In this document: in pieces, positions 1-11,277 of the stretch
Numbering within the stretch: position 1 is the stretch's first letter
How the letters are laid out: each line of letters starts with the position of its first letter
DNA from: Magnetococcus sp. PR-3
GTDB taxonomy: Bacteria > Pseudomonadota > Magnetococcia > Magnetococcales > Magnetococcaceae
Direction: 5' to 3'
Length of the DNA: 64,000 nucleotides
NCBI RefSeq assembly: GCF_036689865.1
Contig: NZ_JBAHUQ010000020.1
Coordinates: 46,690-110,689 of the forward strand
Position numbers and translations under genes: made by a program
The notes under the pieces: generated by a model
The model's input: only the letters and a program-made list of their open reading frames with translations
What the model was told of the DNA's origin: nothing
Databases searched by the model: none

Positions 1-581
1 ACGTTGGGCTGCTCAAACTCCCAAGGGTTACCATAGCGCAGCCAGTGCTCGGGATGCTCTACCTGCATACCCTCTTCAATGGATTGGCTGAACATACCGA
101 ACTCATAACGAATGCCATAGCCCATACCGGGATAGCTTTGGTTGGCAATGGAGTCCAAAATACACGCGGCTAGACGGCCTAAGCCTCCGTTCCCCAACGC
201 GGCATCGACTTCGCAACCTAGTATCTCATCCATATTTTGGTCGAACTCTGCCAACGCTTCCCCTAATAACGTATGCAGGTCCAGGTCTAGAATGGTCCGC
301 ATTAAATTGCGGCCAATCAGGTACTCCATGGAGAGGTAATAGACGCGACGGCCTTTTTCATCACGCAAGTGACGGTTCTGGCGAATACCCCGCTCACTCA
401 GTACCCCACGTACAAAATAGACCACGGCATAATACCAGTCGCGATCACTGGCAATTTCAGGGTCTTTGCCCACATCGTGGACCATGTAGTTAACCAGTTT
501 TTCCTTGATGAAGGTGGCGTTCCAATCGGATCGGTCATGTTCATGTACCGAGGATTCGGAAAGTTGCTCGTCAAGTGTCAT
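1..581 (-). CDS. glgP: Glycogen phosphorylase, N-terminal part (cut by window edge)
   Basis: Reverse-strand reading from the ATG at 581-579 gives an open frame that runs off the left edge (about 193 codons). It carries the N-terminal glycogen/maltodextrin phosphorylase signature, including YYLSMEYLIGRNL and, further on, the conserved ALGNGGLGRLAACILDS segment followed by GMGYGIRYEFGMF. The family is PLP-dependent and releases glucose-1-phosphate from alpha-1,4-glucans; the PLP lysine lies in the missing C-terminal part. A GAGAGA Shine-Dalgarno sequence sits just upstream of the start. It lies 73 bp downstream of glgA on the same strand, so the two are probably cotranscribed. Identity as a phosphorylase is secure; whether the preferred substrate is glycogen or maltodextrin is not decided here. 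Confidence 0.9.
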   Translation of the reverse strand, partial: MTLDEQLSESSVHEHDRSDWNATFIKEKLVNYMVHDVGKDPEIASDRDWYYAVVYFVRGVLSERGIRQNRHLRDEKGRRVYYLSMEYLIGRNLMRTILDLDLHTLLGEALAEFDQNMDEILGCEVDAALGNGGLGRLAACILDSIANQSYPGMGYGIRYEFGMFSQSIEEGMQVEHPEHWLRYGNPWEFEQPN

Positions 582-654
582 GAATTCTCTCTCAAACCGG
601 GTTGCGGTTGTTATAACTATGGTTGGGTTTATTCTGATAATGATCCGTAGATCT

Positions 655-2100
655 TTATAGAATCGGGGGTGCCCCAGATTCATATAGGTGCATATAAGCG
701 CGTGCGGCTTTGCGCCAGCCAAAATCCATATGCATGGCTCTTTGTTGGGCCTTTTTCCAGAGTGTTTTGTTGCGCATACAGCCCATAGCATGGAGCATGG
801 TGGTAAGCAGGCTCATGCCATCAGCATGTTCAAATTGAAACCCAGTTCCATGCTCTTCAGAGTGGATGTTCTCTACGCTGTCTGCCAACCCCCCAGTCCG
901 TCTTACGAGGGGTAATGTGCCATATCGCATGGCATAGAGCTGTGTTAGACCACATGGTTCAAAGCGCGAGGGAACCAGTAATATGTCCACGCCAGCTTGA
1001 ATGCGATGGGCGTGGGTTTCGTCATAACCAATATGCACCGCAATTAAATGGGGATTTTGTGCAGCCAGTTCTCGCAAGCGATCTTCATAGGCCAGATCTC
1101 CACTACCCAGAACCACCAGTTGTGCGCCTGCACTGAGGGCGGCTGGTACCGCTTCTAAAACCAGATCAATCCCTTTTTGGTCGGTTAAACGACTGACCAT
1201 TCCAAACAGTGGTCGATCATCTTCTTCAATCAAGCCCATCTCTTTTTGAAGTGCGCGTTTATTGTGGATTTTCTCATCCACCTTATCCGGGGCATAGTTA
1301 TGGGCAATTAAAGGATCGGTTCTTGGGTCCCATGCGCCATAGTCGATGCCATTGAGGATGCCGTGCAATTGGTGTGCCCGGTCTTTAAGTAGGCCCTCCA
1401 TCCCAAAGCTATAGGCAGGTGTGCAAATTTCATTGGCATAGGAGGGGCTGACCGTGGTTAGCCAATTGCTGTAAAAAAGACCCGCTTTCAAAAAACTAAA
1501 ATTCCCATGAAATTCAGCACCATATACATGCATGGCGCTGGTCGGTATGCCAATTTCATGAATGACCTTAGCGGGGAAGTTACCCTGGAATTGTATATTA
1601 TGGATGGTCTGGATTGTCTTGCAGTGGCGATTACCCGAAAAATGCAAATAAACGGAGGCCAGTCCAGCCTGCCAATCATGGGCATGAAGGACATCTGGCC
1701 GCCAGCCCAGAAAACCACCCGCTTCTGCAATTAAGGCAGCGACACGTGAGAGTGCGGCAAATCGAATGGCATTATCCCCCCAGTCCAGGCCATCATGACT
1801 TAAATAGGGGTTGCCCGGTCGATCATAGAGGGTCGGGATATCCAGCGCCCATATAAACACCTCACTATCGGGAAGATATCCTGGTACCAGCCGTACATCG
1901 CCATGCCCAAATAGTTCTCCAAGTACAATGGCTTGACCTTTATGACGCATGCCCTCTAGAACACTTGGATACCCAGGCACAAGCACGCGCATATCAACGC
2001 CATGTTCCATCAATGCCGCCGGTAGAGCAGCCGCGACATCACCAAGACCACCGGTCTTGATTAAAGGGTAGATTTCAGAGGTGACAAAAAGTACACGCAT
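655..2100 (-). CDS. glgA: Glycogen synthase (ADP-glucose type, GT5)
   Basis: Transfers glucose from ADP-glucose to the growing alpha-1,4-glucan. The protein starts MRVLFVTSEIYPLIKTGGLG, which contains the N-terminal KTGGL substrate-binding motif of bacterial GlgA. The C-terminal half shows the GT-B fold signature GMVSRLTDQKGIDLV and the donor-site segment SRFEPCGLTQLYAMRYG followed by RRTGGLADSV. I chose the ATG at 2100 because the 481-residue product then aligns with the usual GlgA N-terminus. An in-frame ATG at 2121 would add seven residues and has no better ribosome site. It is followed by glgP on the same strand, and glgC (which makes its substrate) is divergent across a 530 bp spacer. 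Confidence 0.95.
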   Translation of the reverse strand: MRVLFVTSEIYPLIKTGGLGDVAAALPAALMEHGVDMRVLVPGYPSVLEGMRHKGQAIVLGELFGHGDVRLVPGYLPDSEVFIWALDIPTLYDRPGNPYLSHDGLDWGDNAIRFAALSRVAALIAEAGGFLGWRPDVLHAHDWQAGLASVYLHFSGNRHCKTIQTIHNIQFQGNFPAKVIHEIGIPTSAMHVYGAEFHGNFSFLKAGLFYSNWLTTVSPSYANEICTPAYSFGMEGLLKDRAHQLHGILNGIDYGAWDPRTDPLIAHNYAPDKVDEKIHNKRALQKEMGLIEEDDRPLFGMVSRLTDQKGIDLVLEAVPAALSAGAQLVVLGSGDLAYEDRLRELAAQNPHLIAVHIGYDETHAHRIQAGVDILLVPSRFEPCGLTQLYAMRYGTLPLVRRTGGLADSVENIHSEEHGTGFQFEHADGMSLLTTMLHAMGCMRNKTLWKKAQQRAMHMDFGWRKAARAYMHLYESGAPPIL

Positions 2101-2121
2101 TACAAGGGTTCCATCGGCCAT

Positions 2122-2634
2122 GTTAAAGAGCTAAGGGATTGATCATAAGGATCTTATGGCTTTGTCAAAATGAAGCCGAATCTTCGTCAAGTTTGCGCCA
2201 TCTTAAACCCCGCTTGCAATGGTGTAAATGATTGAGCTTGAGCTGCTCATGCCGTTTATCGTAGGTGTCATATTGTGTCGCTGCTTATCTTTGTTGCGCA
2301 GTGCTTGAGAAATAGGCGTGGCTGCGGGTAGTGATGATTATCTTTTAGCCTCTTTTTGATGCCTGTTTGTAAGCGCGCATAGAATGAAAGAGGTGTAGTG
2401 ATACGCTTTATGTATGAAACGCTTGTGACAAAGATTTTGCGGTATGGCAAAAATACGGTTGCCTAAGGTAATGATGATTGCTTTTCAGCAGTGATGAGGC
2501 GATAACTCATCTGTTACACTGTTCTTCGGGTATGATGGGTATGATCCCCAAAAAGCCGATTGGGTGTATGTGAGCTCGATGGTCTGATACCAATTTGGGT
2601 ATTGGCTTTCTTTAGACTGTTTGGAGAGGTAAAC
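2122..2634. other. Divergent glgA/glgC control region, no gene
   Basis: About 510 bases between the two divergent glycogen genes. A 60-codon reverse frame at 2268-2450 has no ribosome site or recognisable motif, and I treat it as chance. Close to glgC there is a hairpin GATGAG (2493-2498) / CTCATC (2506-2511) with a 7-base loop, which would lie in the glgC leader. Promoters for both directions must lie here, but I cannot point to convincing -35/-10 pairs. Confidence 0.5.
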
Positions 2635-3912
2635 ATGGCAGAGCAACGCAGTGATGGTGGGGCAAACCTGAACGAAGCCATTCGTCAGAGTTTGATTCTT
2701 GTGCTGGCGGGTGGTCGTGGAAGCCGTTTAAAAAACCTCACTGATACAGAGGCTAAGCCTGCGGTGGCCTTTGCGGGTAAATTCCGTATTATTGATTTTG
2801 CTCTATCCAATTGTGTGAACTCAGGTATGCGTCGTGTAGGGGTGTTGACCCAATATCGTGCGCATAATCTTATTCAGCATGTTCAGCGTGGCTGGGGATC
2901 TTTTCGTGCGGAATTTGATGAATTTGTGGAGGTCTGGCCTGCTCAGCAACAGACGGCTGCTGAGTCTTGGTATTCAGGTACGGCTGATGCGGTGTATCAG
3001 AATATCGATCTTATAGAGAGTCATGATCCTAAATATGTGGTGATTTTAGGGGGTGACCATATCTATAAGCAGGACTACAGCAAAATGTTGGAGCACCATA
3101 TTCGCAGTGAAGCTGCGGCGACGGTCGCCTGCTTGGAGGTCCCCGTGGATCAGGCTCGTGAATTTGGTGTTATGGATGTCGATGCCAATGATCAGATCAT
3201 TAACTTTTTAGAGAAACCGGCTGAGCCACCCGAGCTACCAAGCCGTCCTGGCTGGTCACTGGCCAGTATGGGGATCTATATCTTTAATCGTGATCTTTTG
3301 GTTGAGCAGTTAAGAAGAGATGCTCTGCTTGAGGACTCTTCCCATGATTTCGGTAAAGATTTAATTCCCTATTTGGTGCCTAAGGTCAAAGTTATGGCCC
3401 ATAGCTTTTCTAAAAGCTGTGTGGGGTTGGATACCAAAAATGAACCTTACTGGCGTGATGTTGGGACATTGGATGCCTATTGGGAAGCCAATATGGACCT
3501 GACCCATGTCACACCAGAACTGGATCTTTATGATCCAAATTGGCCAATTTGGACCTATCAGGTTCAGCGCCCTGCGGCTAAGTTTGTGTTTAATGATGAT
3601 AAGCGCCGCGGATATGCCGTGGATAGTTTGGTCTCTGCCGGGTGTGTTGTGTCTGGATCAGCGGTGGAGCGTTCCTTGCTGTTTACCGATGTTCGTATCA
3701 ACTCCTACTCTGTCGTGACCGACTCTGTCATTTTGCCCCGGGCGGATGTTGGGCGAAAATGCACTTTGATTAAATGTATCGTCGGACCTGATACGGTTAT
3801 TCCTGATGGTTTGGAAATTGGTGTTGATCCTGAGTTGGATGCCAAACGTTTTTACCGTACAGAGGGCGGGGTAACCTTGGTCACTAAGGAACATATTGAT
3901 AAGCTTACCTAA
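2635..3912 (+). CDS. glgC: Glucose-1-phosphate adenylyltransferase
   Basis: Makes ADP-glucose from ATP and glucose-1-phosphate, the committed step of bacterial glycogen synthesis. The 425-residue product has the nucleotide-binding loop [11 protein letters not shown] near residue 25, the catalytic-aspartate segment [14 protein letters not shown], the sugar-phosphate motif NFLEKP, and a C-terminal left-handed beta-helix region ([17 protein letters not shown]). I set the start at ATG 2635 because GGAGAGG at 2623-2629 is correctly spaced before it. The frame is open upstream to a TTG at 2560, but those 25 codons lack family similarity. GlgC enzymes are usually allosterically controlled by glycolytic intermediates; the sequence alone does not show which. 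A strong terminator follows at 3944. Confidence 0.95.
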   Translation: MAEQRSDGGANLNEAIRQSLILVLAGGRGSRLKNLTDTEAKPAVAFAGKFRIIDFALSNCVNSGMRRVGVLTQYRAHNLIQHVQRGWGSFRAEFDEFVEVWPAQQQTAAESWYSGTADAVYQNIDLIESHDPKYVVILGGDHIYKQDYSKMLEHHIRSEAAATVACLEVPVDQAREFGVMDVDANDQIINFLEKPAEPPELPSRPGWSLASMGIYIFNRDLLVEQLRRDALLEDSSHDFGKDLIPYLVPKVKVMAHSFSKSCVGLDTKNEPYWRDVGTLDAYWEANMDLTHVTPELDLYDPNWPIWTYQVQRPAAKFVFNDDKRRGYAVDSLVSAGCVVSGSAVERSLLFTDVRINSYSVVTDSVILPRADVGRKCTLIKCIVGPDTVIPDGLEIGVDPELDAKRFYRTEGGVTLVTKEHIDKLT

Positions 3913-3943
3913 AAAGCTTTTGAGATCACGTGGTTTAAGGAAG

Positions 3944-3970
3944 AGCTCAGCAGAAATGCTGAGCTTTTTT
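3944..3970 (+). terminator. Intrinsic terminator of glgC
   Basis: Perfect 8-bp stem AGCTCAGC / GCTGAGCT (3944-3951 and 3958-3965) with a 6-base loop, ending in a run of six T. It lies 31 bases after the glgC stop codon. Confidence 0.85.
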
Positions 3971-4080
3971 ATTAAGTGGTGAAAATGGGTGGTATTTTCA
4001 TTGCTGTATAGTGATGAAAAAGGTGACGGGCTAACGACGAATTCTCTTTGAAACCACCCCTAGTATGGGGAATAATAAGG

Positions 4081-4106
4081 AAAGGGCTCACTTCGTAGCC
4101 CTTTTT
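4081..4106 (+). terminator. Terminator or attenuator upstream of purA
   Basis: Stem AAAGGGCT (4081-4088) / AGCCCTTT (4097-4104) with loop CACTTCGT, followed by T residues. It is preceded by a small CCCC-TAGTAT-GGGG hairpin. It lies about 120 bases before the purA start and downstream of the glgC terminator, so it either ends a short transcript that starts between them or attenuates a purA leader. Confidence 0.65.
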
Positions 4107-4117
4107 GTGTGTCTTGA

Positions 4118-5527
<1,410 letters not shown>

Positions 5528-5562
5528 CATGTAAAACATTGAGCTAGATCAATGGTTTTTAG

Positions 5563-5595
5563 AAAGCCCACATGTGCGAACATGTGGGCTTTTTT
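5563..5595 (+). terminator. Intrinsic terminator of purA
   Basis: Twelve-bp stem AAAGCCCACATG (5563-5574) / CATGTGGGCTTT (5581-5592) with loop TGCGAA and a T run to 5595. Confidence 0.9.
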
Positions 5596-5798
5596 GTGTG
5601 ATAAATTGATAGAATAGCCCCAGTATATAGAGATGGGCTGATACGGAACAATCCGCCAAAATCCTGCATTAGTTGTAACAAGCTACGGGAATGGTTGAAG
5701 AAAAAAAGTTCATTTCTAAGTGGAATCATAAAGGCTTCTGGGATATGCTCATTCAAGGGAAAAATAGTTCCAAACGCGTATAATGCAAGGGGTATTCA

Positions 5799-6287
5799 AT
5801 GATGCAACAGGTTGGTGTAAAGCAGTGGTTGGGTATGGCGGCGCTGGCTGTAGCTCTTATGGTGACGGCTCCTGTTCAAGCTGGTGGTAAGCCTGAGGTG
5901 CCTGGTTCACTGGCAGGTGTCAGTATTGTAGCTGCTGATGAAGTGCTGGCTGCTATGGAGGGTGGAGAAGCTTTTCTGCTCGACTGCCGTAAGGTTTCAG
6001 GCTTCGAGGGAGGCACAGTACCAGGCTCTGTAAATTGTCAGGTCTCTTCTGGCAAGGCCAGTTTGGATGATGCCAATGTGGATGCAACAGCCGCTAAGCT
6101 TAAGGGTGAATGTTCTGACCTTATGTCCATGGCTAAGGATAAAGAGATCATTACATTCTGTAACGGTCTAACTTGCTGGCGTAGTCCTAAAGCCGCATTG
6201 TCGTTGACCAAGCTGGGTTTTACCAATGTTAAATGGTATCGCTTGGGTATGAATGACTGGAAAGCTCAGGATCTTCCAATCGAATAA
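5799..6287 (+). CDS. Exported rhodanese-domain protein
   Basis: A 162-residue protein with a Sec signal peptide (hydrophobic residues about 10-27, cleavage after VQA) followed by one rhodanese-like domain. The active-site loop reads CNGLTCWRS, so a candidate catalytic cysteine is present, and the preceding DCRK-x-GFEGGTVPGSVN segment matches the CH2A/B region of the family. Such domains transfer sulfane sulfur or bind thiols; the natural substrate in the periplasm cannot be told. AAGGGG precedes the ATG by 6 bases, and a TATAAT box lies at 5779-5784 without a convincing -35. The protein is clearly related to the second exported rhodanese at 30259, which also has a C-N-G loop. It stands alone between terminator-like hairpins. 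Confidence 0.85.
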   Translation: MMQQVGVKQWLGMAALAVALMVTAPVQAGGKPEVPGSLAGVSIVAADEVLAAMEGGEAFLLDCRKVSGFEGGTVPGSVNCQVSSGKASLDDANVDATAAKLKGECSDLMSMAKDKEIITFCNGLTCWRSPKAALSLTKLGFTNVKWYRLGMNDWKAQDLPIE

Positions 6288-6306
6288 TCCTGTCGTTTGC
6301 TGTCTT

Positions 6307-6337
6307 ACAAGGAGGGAGTATTATGCTCCCTCCTTGT
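6307..6337. terminator. Perfect 12-bp hairpin after the rhodanese gene
   Basis: ACAAGGAGGGAG (6307-6318) and CTCCCTCCTTGT (6326-6337) pair perfectly around a 7-base loop. No T run follows directly; the nearest is about 20 bases on. It is probably a terminator or an mRNA 3'-end stabiliser. The stem contains a strong Shine-Dalgarno-like GGAGGGAG that would be masked by the fold. Confidence 0.55.
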
Positions 6338-6522
6338 AACGGCTGTAATAGCACAATTTTTTTTCTAAATTATTCTTTTTTTTCTTTGATCACCTGTTAG
6401 GCCCTATTTTGCGGAATGGGGAGATTGGGTTGTGCTGTCTGCGATTGGTGCGTTGAAAGACGTATGGCCAATGGCTCGAATATCGTTGTGTCTGTTTTTC
6501 AAGGTTTGAGGTCTGGTACTCT

Positions 6523-9117
6523 ATGCAATTCTTTAAGAATCTCTCGTTACGCATCAAGCTCTTGTTGACGATTCTCCTACCTCTTGTGGTGATTCTTCTC
6601 ATCACCCTCTATTTCTTGCAGGATATGCAAGAGGACGCCATTGATCGTATGTTGCTCGGTAAGCAGGAGGCCTACGCCAAAAGCCTGCAAAGCTTGATAA
6701 CAGCACGTGGCGATACCCTTATGCGTATTGCAGACCTCCCCCGAAAAGATAAGAAACTGATCCGATCTTTGAAAAAAGCGGTACCCGCTAAGGTTAAGCA
6801 GCAGGCCGATAGTGTCTGGAACCTGATGAAAAATGAAAAACGTGGCTCCATGTTTTTCTGGAACAGCAAGCGTTCTCCATCTGTCATTGCCAGTTACTAT
6901 GAAAATAAAGGCACGAATGAGTCTTTAAATTTTTCGGCACCCTTGTTGGCGCAAATTGATCAGGCCAAGAAGAAAAAGAAGGTGGTCGGTATCGAGCAGT
7001 TCCCGGATGGCAAAGTTCGTTTAATGCAAATATCCCCTTATTATAATAAGAGAAATAAGGATAAAAATGACAAACGCGGCACCTATAACATGGTGGTGTT
7101 GGGTAGTGATTTAGAGTTGATACAAGCGGACTTAAAAGCGCTGTTAGGGGTCTCAAAAGTATCTCTGGTTAAAGTGGATGGTACGGGTCAGAAGGATTCA
7201 GCCGAGCTTCAAGGGCAGATGGCTGTGGTTGATTTGGTGCTAAAAAATGTCAATAACGCCTCTATTATTGCCATGCGGGTCGAAGAAGATGTCTCCCACT
7301 TTTTAAATGATTATCACCATGTGATGATCAAAATTAATGGGGTTATCTTCGCCATTGCCATTTTGGCTGCACTCATTGCCATATTCTTGACCAAAAGTCT
7401 TGTACAAAGAATCCGAGCTATTAATGCCCTTTTGCAACGGGTTGGGCAGGGACATGTGACAGGTTCTGTCCCTGTGAGTTGTGAAGATGAGGTCGATGCC
7501 ATTGGGCGTGGTGTGAACCAGATGGTTGAAGGGTTGCGGGGCAGTATTGGTACGCTATCCGTTCAGGCCGATACCATTGCTGCTTGTGCTGATGGTTTGG
7601 TCACGCTTCGTGATCAATTAGAAAGTGATGCAGGTGCTCAGAGTGGCATGATGGGTGAGGTGGTCACCCATAACGGTGATTTGGTGGATGCCTTTGGGCG
7701 TATTGAGTCGGCGATGGAAACTGTTGAGCAGCGTGCCGAAGAGACTTCATCGGCCGCGGCAGCGTTGTCTGGAAATGTCCAGGATATTGCCCATACCTCA
7801 GATATGGTCAGTCAAAATATTAATACCGTTGCTGCCGCTTCTGAAGAGATGCACAGCAACATGACAGAGGTCAAAACCAACCTGGAGCTGGTCAACCAGT
7901 CTGTTGGTGAGACAGGGGATAATCTACACGGTATGGCCGAAGCCGTTTCGCAGGTGCGTCGTCTGTGTGATGAGGCTGGCAAACAGGCTAAAAATGCCAA
8001 TACACGGGCACAGAACACCCATACCGTAGTCGATCAGCTCAACAGCTCTGCTGACGAGATTGGTAAGGTCGTTGGTATTATTAAGAATATTGCCGATCAA
8101 ACCAATATGCTGGCATTGAATGCCTCCATTGAAGCTGCGGGTGCCGGTGAAGCGGGTAAAGGCTTTGCTGTGGTGGCCAATGAGGTTAAAGAGCTGGCCA
8201 GTCAAACGGCAGATGCAACGGCGATGATCTCCAAGCAGATTGGTACCATTCAAGACAACACGGGGCAAGCCTCAGAAGCTGTGATGGAAATTGCCAATGC
8301 TGTGAGTGAAATTGATCACTCCCTGAATAACGTGACCGAAGCGGTTGAAGAGCAAGAGGGACTAAGCCGTAACGTGGTTGACCACATGAAGCATCTCTCA
8401 GAAGCTTCTGATGCTGTGATGCGAAATACGGATGAGCTGGATATGGCGGCCCGTGAAATTGCCCGTTCCACAGCAGAAGCTGCAGCTGGGGCTTCGCAGA
8501 TTGCCGTGACCTCTTCGCAGGCTGCTGAGTTTGCGCAAAATGTGGCCAGCCAGAGTGAAGATACCCAGCGGGTAACCAGTGAAGCCAAGACGGTGGTTTA
8601 TCAGACCAATGAATCCTCCCGTTCTGTGGCTGAAGTGGTGGCCAGTGCGCTACGCCTTAACGGCTTTGTTTCGGCCTCTATTCACGGTTTTGCCAAGATG
8701 ACAGGTGCCATTGAGGACTCTACCTCAACCCTCCATAAAGCTCAGTCACGGTTTGATCTGGGTCAGGTACCATTTGATCTTCGTCGTATTAAAAGTGGGT
8801 TAATGCGCTGGCAGTGTCAGGGGCAGACATTGAGTGAGGGCCGGATGAAGCAGGAGGATGCTGAACAGGCGGCTTCACGTTTCAAACAAGAATCTGTCGG
8901 AGATGTGTTGTTACCCCAAGTTAGAGATATGTTGGACAGTGGGGCCTTGCATGAGTTGGATCAGCAGGTGGGGCAGCTCTCAGAGATGTTAGATCAAGCC
9001 AGTAAGGGTTCGGAATCCAGTGATGACTTTATTGATGCGTATGATGAACATCGTGCTCAGCTGTTTAAGCAGGTAGATACCCTGTATCAGAATAAGATGG
9101 AAACATCATCAACATGA
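6523..9117 (+). CDS. Methyl-accepting chemotaxis protein
   Basis: An 864-residue transmembrane chemoreceptor. A first membrane helix lies at about residues 12-29 ([19 protein letters not shown]). A periplasmic sensor of about 235 residues follows, then a second helix near 270-288 and a HAMP region. The cytoplasmic coiled-coil has the highly conserved tip [19 protein letters not shown] near residue 525, the CheA/CheW contact region. The tip motif [15 protein letters not shown] is intact. After the signalling domain there is an unusually long tail of about 130 residues that is not typical receptor sequence and might be a diverged CZB-like domain. No CheR-tethering pentapeptide is visible at the C-terminus. 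The ligand is unknown. It is monocistronic, with a strong terminator at 9151. Confidence 0.93.
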   Translation: MQFFKNLSLRIKLLLTILLPLVVILLITLYFLQDMQEDAIDRMLLGKQEAYAKSLQSLITARGDTLMRIADLPRKDKKLIRSLKKAVPAKVKQQADSVWNLMKNEKRGSMFFWNSKRSPSVIASYYENKGTNESLNFSAPLLAQIDQAKKKKKVVGIEQFPDGKVRLMQISPYYNKRNKDKNDKRGTYNMVVLGSDLELIQADLKALLGVSKVSLVKVDGTGQKDSAELQGQMAVVDLVLKNVNNASIIAMRVEEDVSHFLNDYHHVMIKINGVIFAIAILAALIAIFLTKSLVQRIRAINALLQRVGQGHVTGSVPVSCEDEVDAIGRGVNQMVEGLRGSIGTLSVQADTIAACADGLVTLRDQLESDAGAQSGMMGEVVTHNGDLVDAFGRIESAMETVEQRAEETSSAAAALSGNVQDIAHTSDMVSQNINTVAAASEEMHSNMTEVKTNLELVNQSVGETGDNLHGMAEAVSQVRRLCDEAGKQAKNANTRAQNTHTVVDQLNSSADEIGKVVGIIKNIADQTNMLALNASIEAAGAGEAGKGFAVVANEVKELASQTADATAMISKQIGTIQDNTGQASEAVMEIANAVSEIDHSLNNVTEAVEEQEGLSRNVVDHMKHLSEASDAVMRNTDELDMAAREIARSTAEAAAGASQIAVTSSQAAEFAQNVASQSEDTQRVTSEAKTVVYQTNESSRSVAEVVASALRLNGFVSASIHGFAKMTGAIEDSTSTLHKAQSRFDLGQVPFDLRRIKSGLMRWQCQGQTLSEGRMKQEDAEQAASRFKQESVGDVLLPQVRDMLDSGALHELDQQVGQLSEMLDQASKGSESSDDFIDAYDEHRAQLFKQVDTLYQNKMETSST

Positions 9118-9150
9118 ATACATGGTTCTGCACAGGCTTGAATGAGGCAT

Positions 9151-9188
9151 AAAAAAGCACGCACTTGAAAGAGTGCGTGCTTTTTTTT
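9151..9188 (+). terminator. Intrinsic terminator of the chemoreceptor gene
   Basis: GCACGCACT (9157-9165) / AGTGCGTGC (9172-9180) with flanking A6 and T8 tracts that extend the stem. Confidence 0.92.
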
Positions 9189-9381
9189 GTGTTTATAATT
9201 TGTTCTTGAATGATTTTTTTATTCAAGAAGATCTTGCAATTGTTCGAATGAGTATTAAATAATCGTAGTTCCATTGTTTGGTTCTTTGCTGGATCACGAC
9301 AATGCAAAAGATGGCATTTTGCCGTCACATCCTGATGTTTGTTTGGGCCAGGATGCATCTTTATGTGAGGGGGAGCGCTAC

Positions 9382-11163
9382 ATGGGTCTCAATGCCACCA
9401 AGGTTCTATTAATTACTGACACGCCCATGCTCAATAAAATCATCTCATCCGCTGTGGCGGATGATGAGCGGTTTAATGTTGAGGAACTCTCTTCGGATAG
9501 TGATGGTTTTTTTGAGCAGATTGTTGAAATTGTGCCGGATCTCGTGTTCTTACGCACAGAGTTGAAAGGTACCAATGGTATTCAGGTTTGTGAGTCCATT
9601 AAGCGCCATAAACTTCTTGGGAAATGCACGAAGGTTGTCTTTCTTTCCGGTAATCCTCAAATTCGTGAACAAGCCATTCAGCACCGCGCCGATCAATTTT
9701 TGACCTTACCCTTTCAAAAGGATGATGTGGTTCAGCTGGTTGACCTTTTGGTCCCACCTGTACCGACGGTGTTGTATGTGGAAGATAGTGACCTGTTCCA
9801 CCGCGTGGTTGTACCACCTTTGCGTGAAGAGGGGTTTCATGTTGTTGAAGCCTGGGATGGTCGTGAAGCACTGACGTTGGTTGATACCGCAGACGTTGAT
9901 ATCATTGTGAGTGACGTGGAAATGCCGGAAATGGATGGGTTAACGCTTTGCCATAACGTGCGTTCGACAATGGTTCAAGATATCCCCATTCTGTTGCTTA
10001 CCTCACAGACCTCTGAGGAGGCCATTGCCAAAGGGTTTGATGCCGGAGCAGATGATTATTTGGCTAAGCCTGTGGTGGTCCCTGAGTTGGTATCCCGTAT
10101 TCGCAGGCTGTTGAGCTCTAGTGCGGAAGCGGAACGTCCCGAGCGTATCTTGGTTGTAGACGACTCAGAGATGATTCGTACCACCTTGCGTAATGCCCTA
10201 ACGGCCCAGGGATTCCGGGTTGATGAAGCTGAAGATGGTTTGCAAGGTTTGGGGATGGTTATGAAAAATAACTATAGCCTTGTGATCTCTGACTATGAGA
10301 TGCCCAATCTTGATGGACTTGAGATGTGTGTGCGGATCCGAGGTAGTGAAAACAAGCAGCGCGCTAATCTGCCCATTGTTTTTGTGACCACACGGGATTC
10401 AAAAGCAGACATGGTGAAAATCCGTTCCATTGGCATTCAGGCCTTTATCTCTAAGCCATTTGTTGGTGACCGGGTTGTCGCTGAAGTTGAGCGGGTTTTG
10501 GCCGATCGTCGTTTGGAGCAGCAGCGTGCTTCCTTCCGCAACTACCTCAGTCACCTCTCTCACCATAAAATTGTTGACCTTTATGACGATGAGGGTGGGG
10601 TTTCTGATGATCAGTTCCGTACGCTGCTCTATCTGGATATTGTTGGTTTTGGGCAGATTTGCCGTAGCCTCAATGCCAAAGATCTAGTCACGTTCTTAAA
10701 CCGTTATTTTGATCTGGTTTGTGAAGTTATGGTTAAGCATAACGCAACAGTGGATAAGCTGATTAATGATGGTTTGTATGTGTCGTTTGATCGGCAAGAT
10801 GATGGCGCGCATCGTGCGGTGACGGCTGCTTGTAAGTTGGTAGAAGCCTTGCCTAAGATCCATAGTGAAACAGGCCAGACCTTTAAAGTGCGTATTGGTA
10901 TTAATGCAGGTCGGATTGTGTTGGGTAACATTGGTAGCCACTACCGTGATCGTAACTTTACGGTGATTGGGGATAATGTCGAGTTGGCCTACCAAGCTGC
11001 CCGCTCTGATAAAGAGGGCAACCAGGTTGTGATTACAGAATCTGTACGCAAACTACTGGATGAAAAGCTGGAAGTTCGTGAGTATGGCACCCAAGATATT
11101 CATGGTGAGAGTGCCATGCCGCTGTTTGTTGTGGATAAGCTAAACGAAGCATACAACGATTAG
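9382..11163 (+). CDS. Triple-receiver protein with class III nucleotidyl cyclase-like domain
   Basis: A 593-residue cytoplasmic protein with four domains. Receiver 1 (about 1-120) is degenerate: the phospho-acceptor position reads PDLVFLRTEL, with Arg where Asp is expected. Receiver 2 has the acceptor Asp near 178 (VSDVEMPEMDG) and lysine in AKPV. Receiver 3 has Asp near 304 (ISDYEMPNLDG) and lysine in SKPF. From about residue 413 there is a class III cyclase homology domain: the metal Asp of LYLDIVGF, DKLIND, and GNIGSHYRDRNFTVIGD. However, the segment that normally reads VN-x-A-x-R is VELAYQA, so the transition-state Asn and Arg appear to be replaced by Glu and Gln. Start at ATG 9382 after GAGGGGGAG; the frame is open upstream to 9274. 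It may be a pseudo-cyclase or a diverged enzyme. Confidence 0.88.
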   Translation: MGLNATKVLLITDTPMLNKIISSAVADDERFNVEELSSDSDGFFEQIVEIVPDLVFLRTELKGTNGIQVCESIKRHKLLGKCTKVVFLSGNPQIREQAIQHRADQFLTLPFQKDDVVQLVDLLVPPVPTVLYVEDSDLFHRVVVPPLREEGFHVVEAWDGREALTLVDTADVDIIVSDVEMPEMDGLTLCHNVRSTMVQDIPILLLTSQTSEEAIAKGFDAGADDYLAKPVVVPELVSRIRRLLSSSAEAERPERILVVDDSEMIRTTLRNALTAQGFRVDEAEDGLQGLGMVMKNNYSLVISDYEMPNLDGLEMCVRIRGSENKQRANLPIVFVTTRDSKADMVKIRSIGIQAFISKPFVGDRVVAEVERVLADRRLEQQRASFRNYLSHLSHHKIVDLYDDEGGVSDDQFRTLLYLDIVGFGQICRSLNAKDLVTFLNRYFDLVCEVMVKHNATVDKLINDGLYVSFDRQDDGAHRAVTAACKLVEALPKIHSETGQTFKVRIGINAGRIVLGNIGSHYRDRNFTVIGDNVELAYQAARSDKEGNQVVITESVRKLLDEKLEVREYGTQDIHGESAMPLFVVDKLNEAYND

Positions 11164-11191
11164 TGGGTAGCTGTTTTGGCGAGAGCATTGT

Positions 11192-11223
11192 ATAAGGGCG
11201 TTGCTCAGCAGCGCCCTTATTTT
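11192..11223 (+). terminator. Intrinsic terminator
   Basis: ATAAGGGCG (11192-11200) / CGCCCTTAT (11212-11220) followed by TTT; it lies 28 bases after the cyclase-like gene. Confidence 0.75.
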
Positions 11224-11277
11224 ATAGGGTATTGATGTCTGCTAAGGTTAAATGGCTGTATTTAAGAAGGAAACTGT

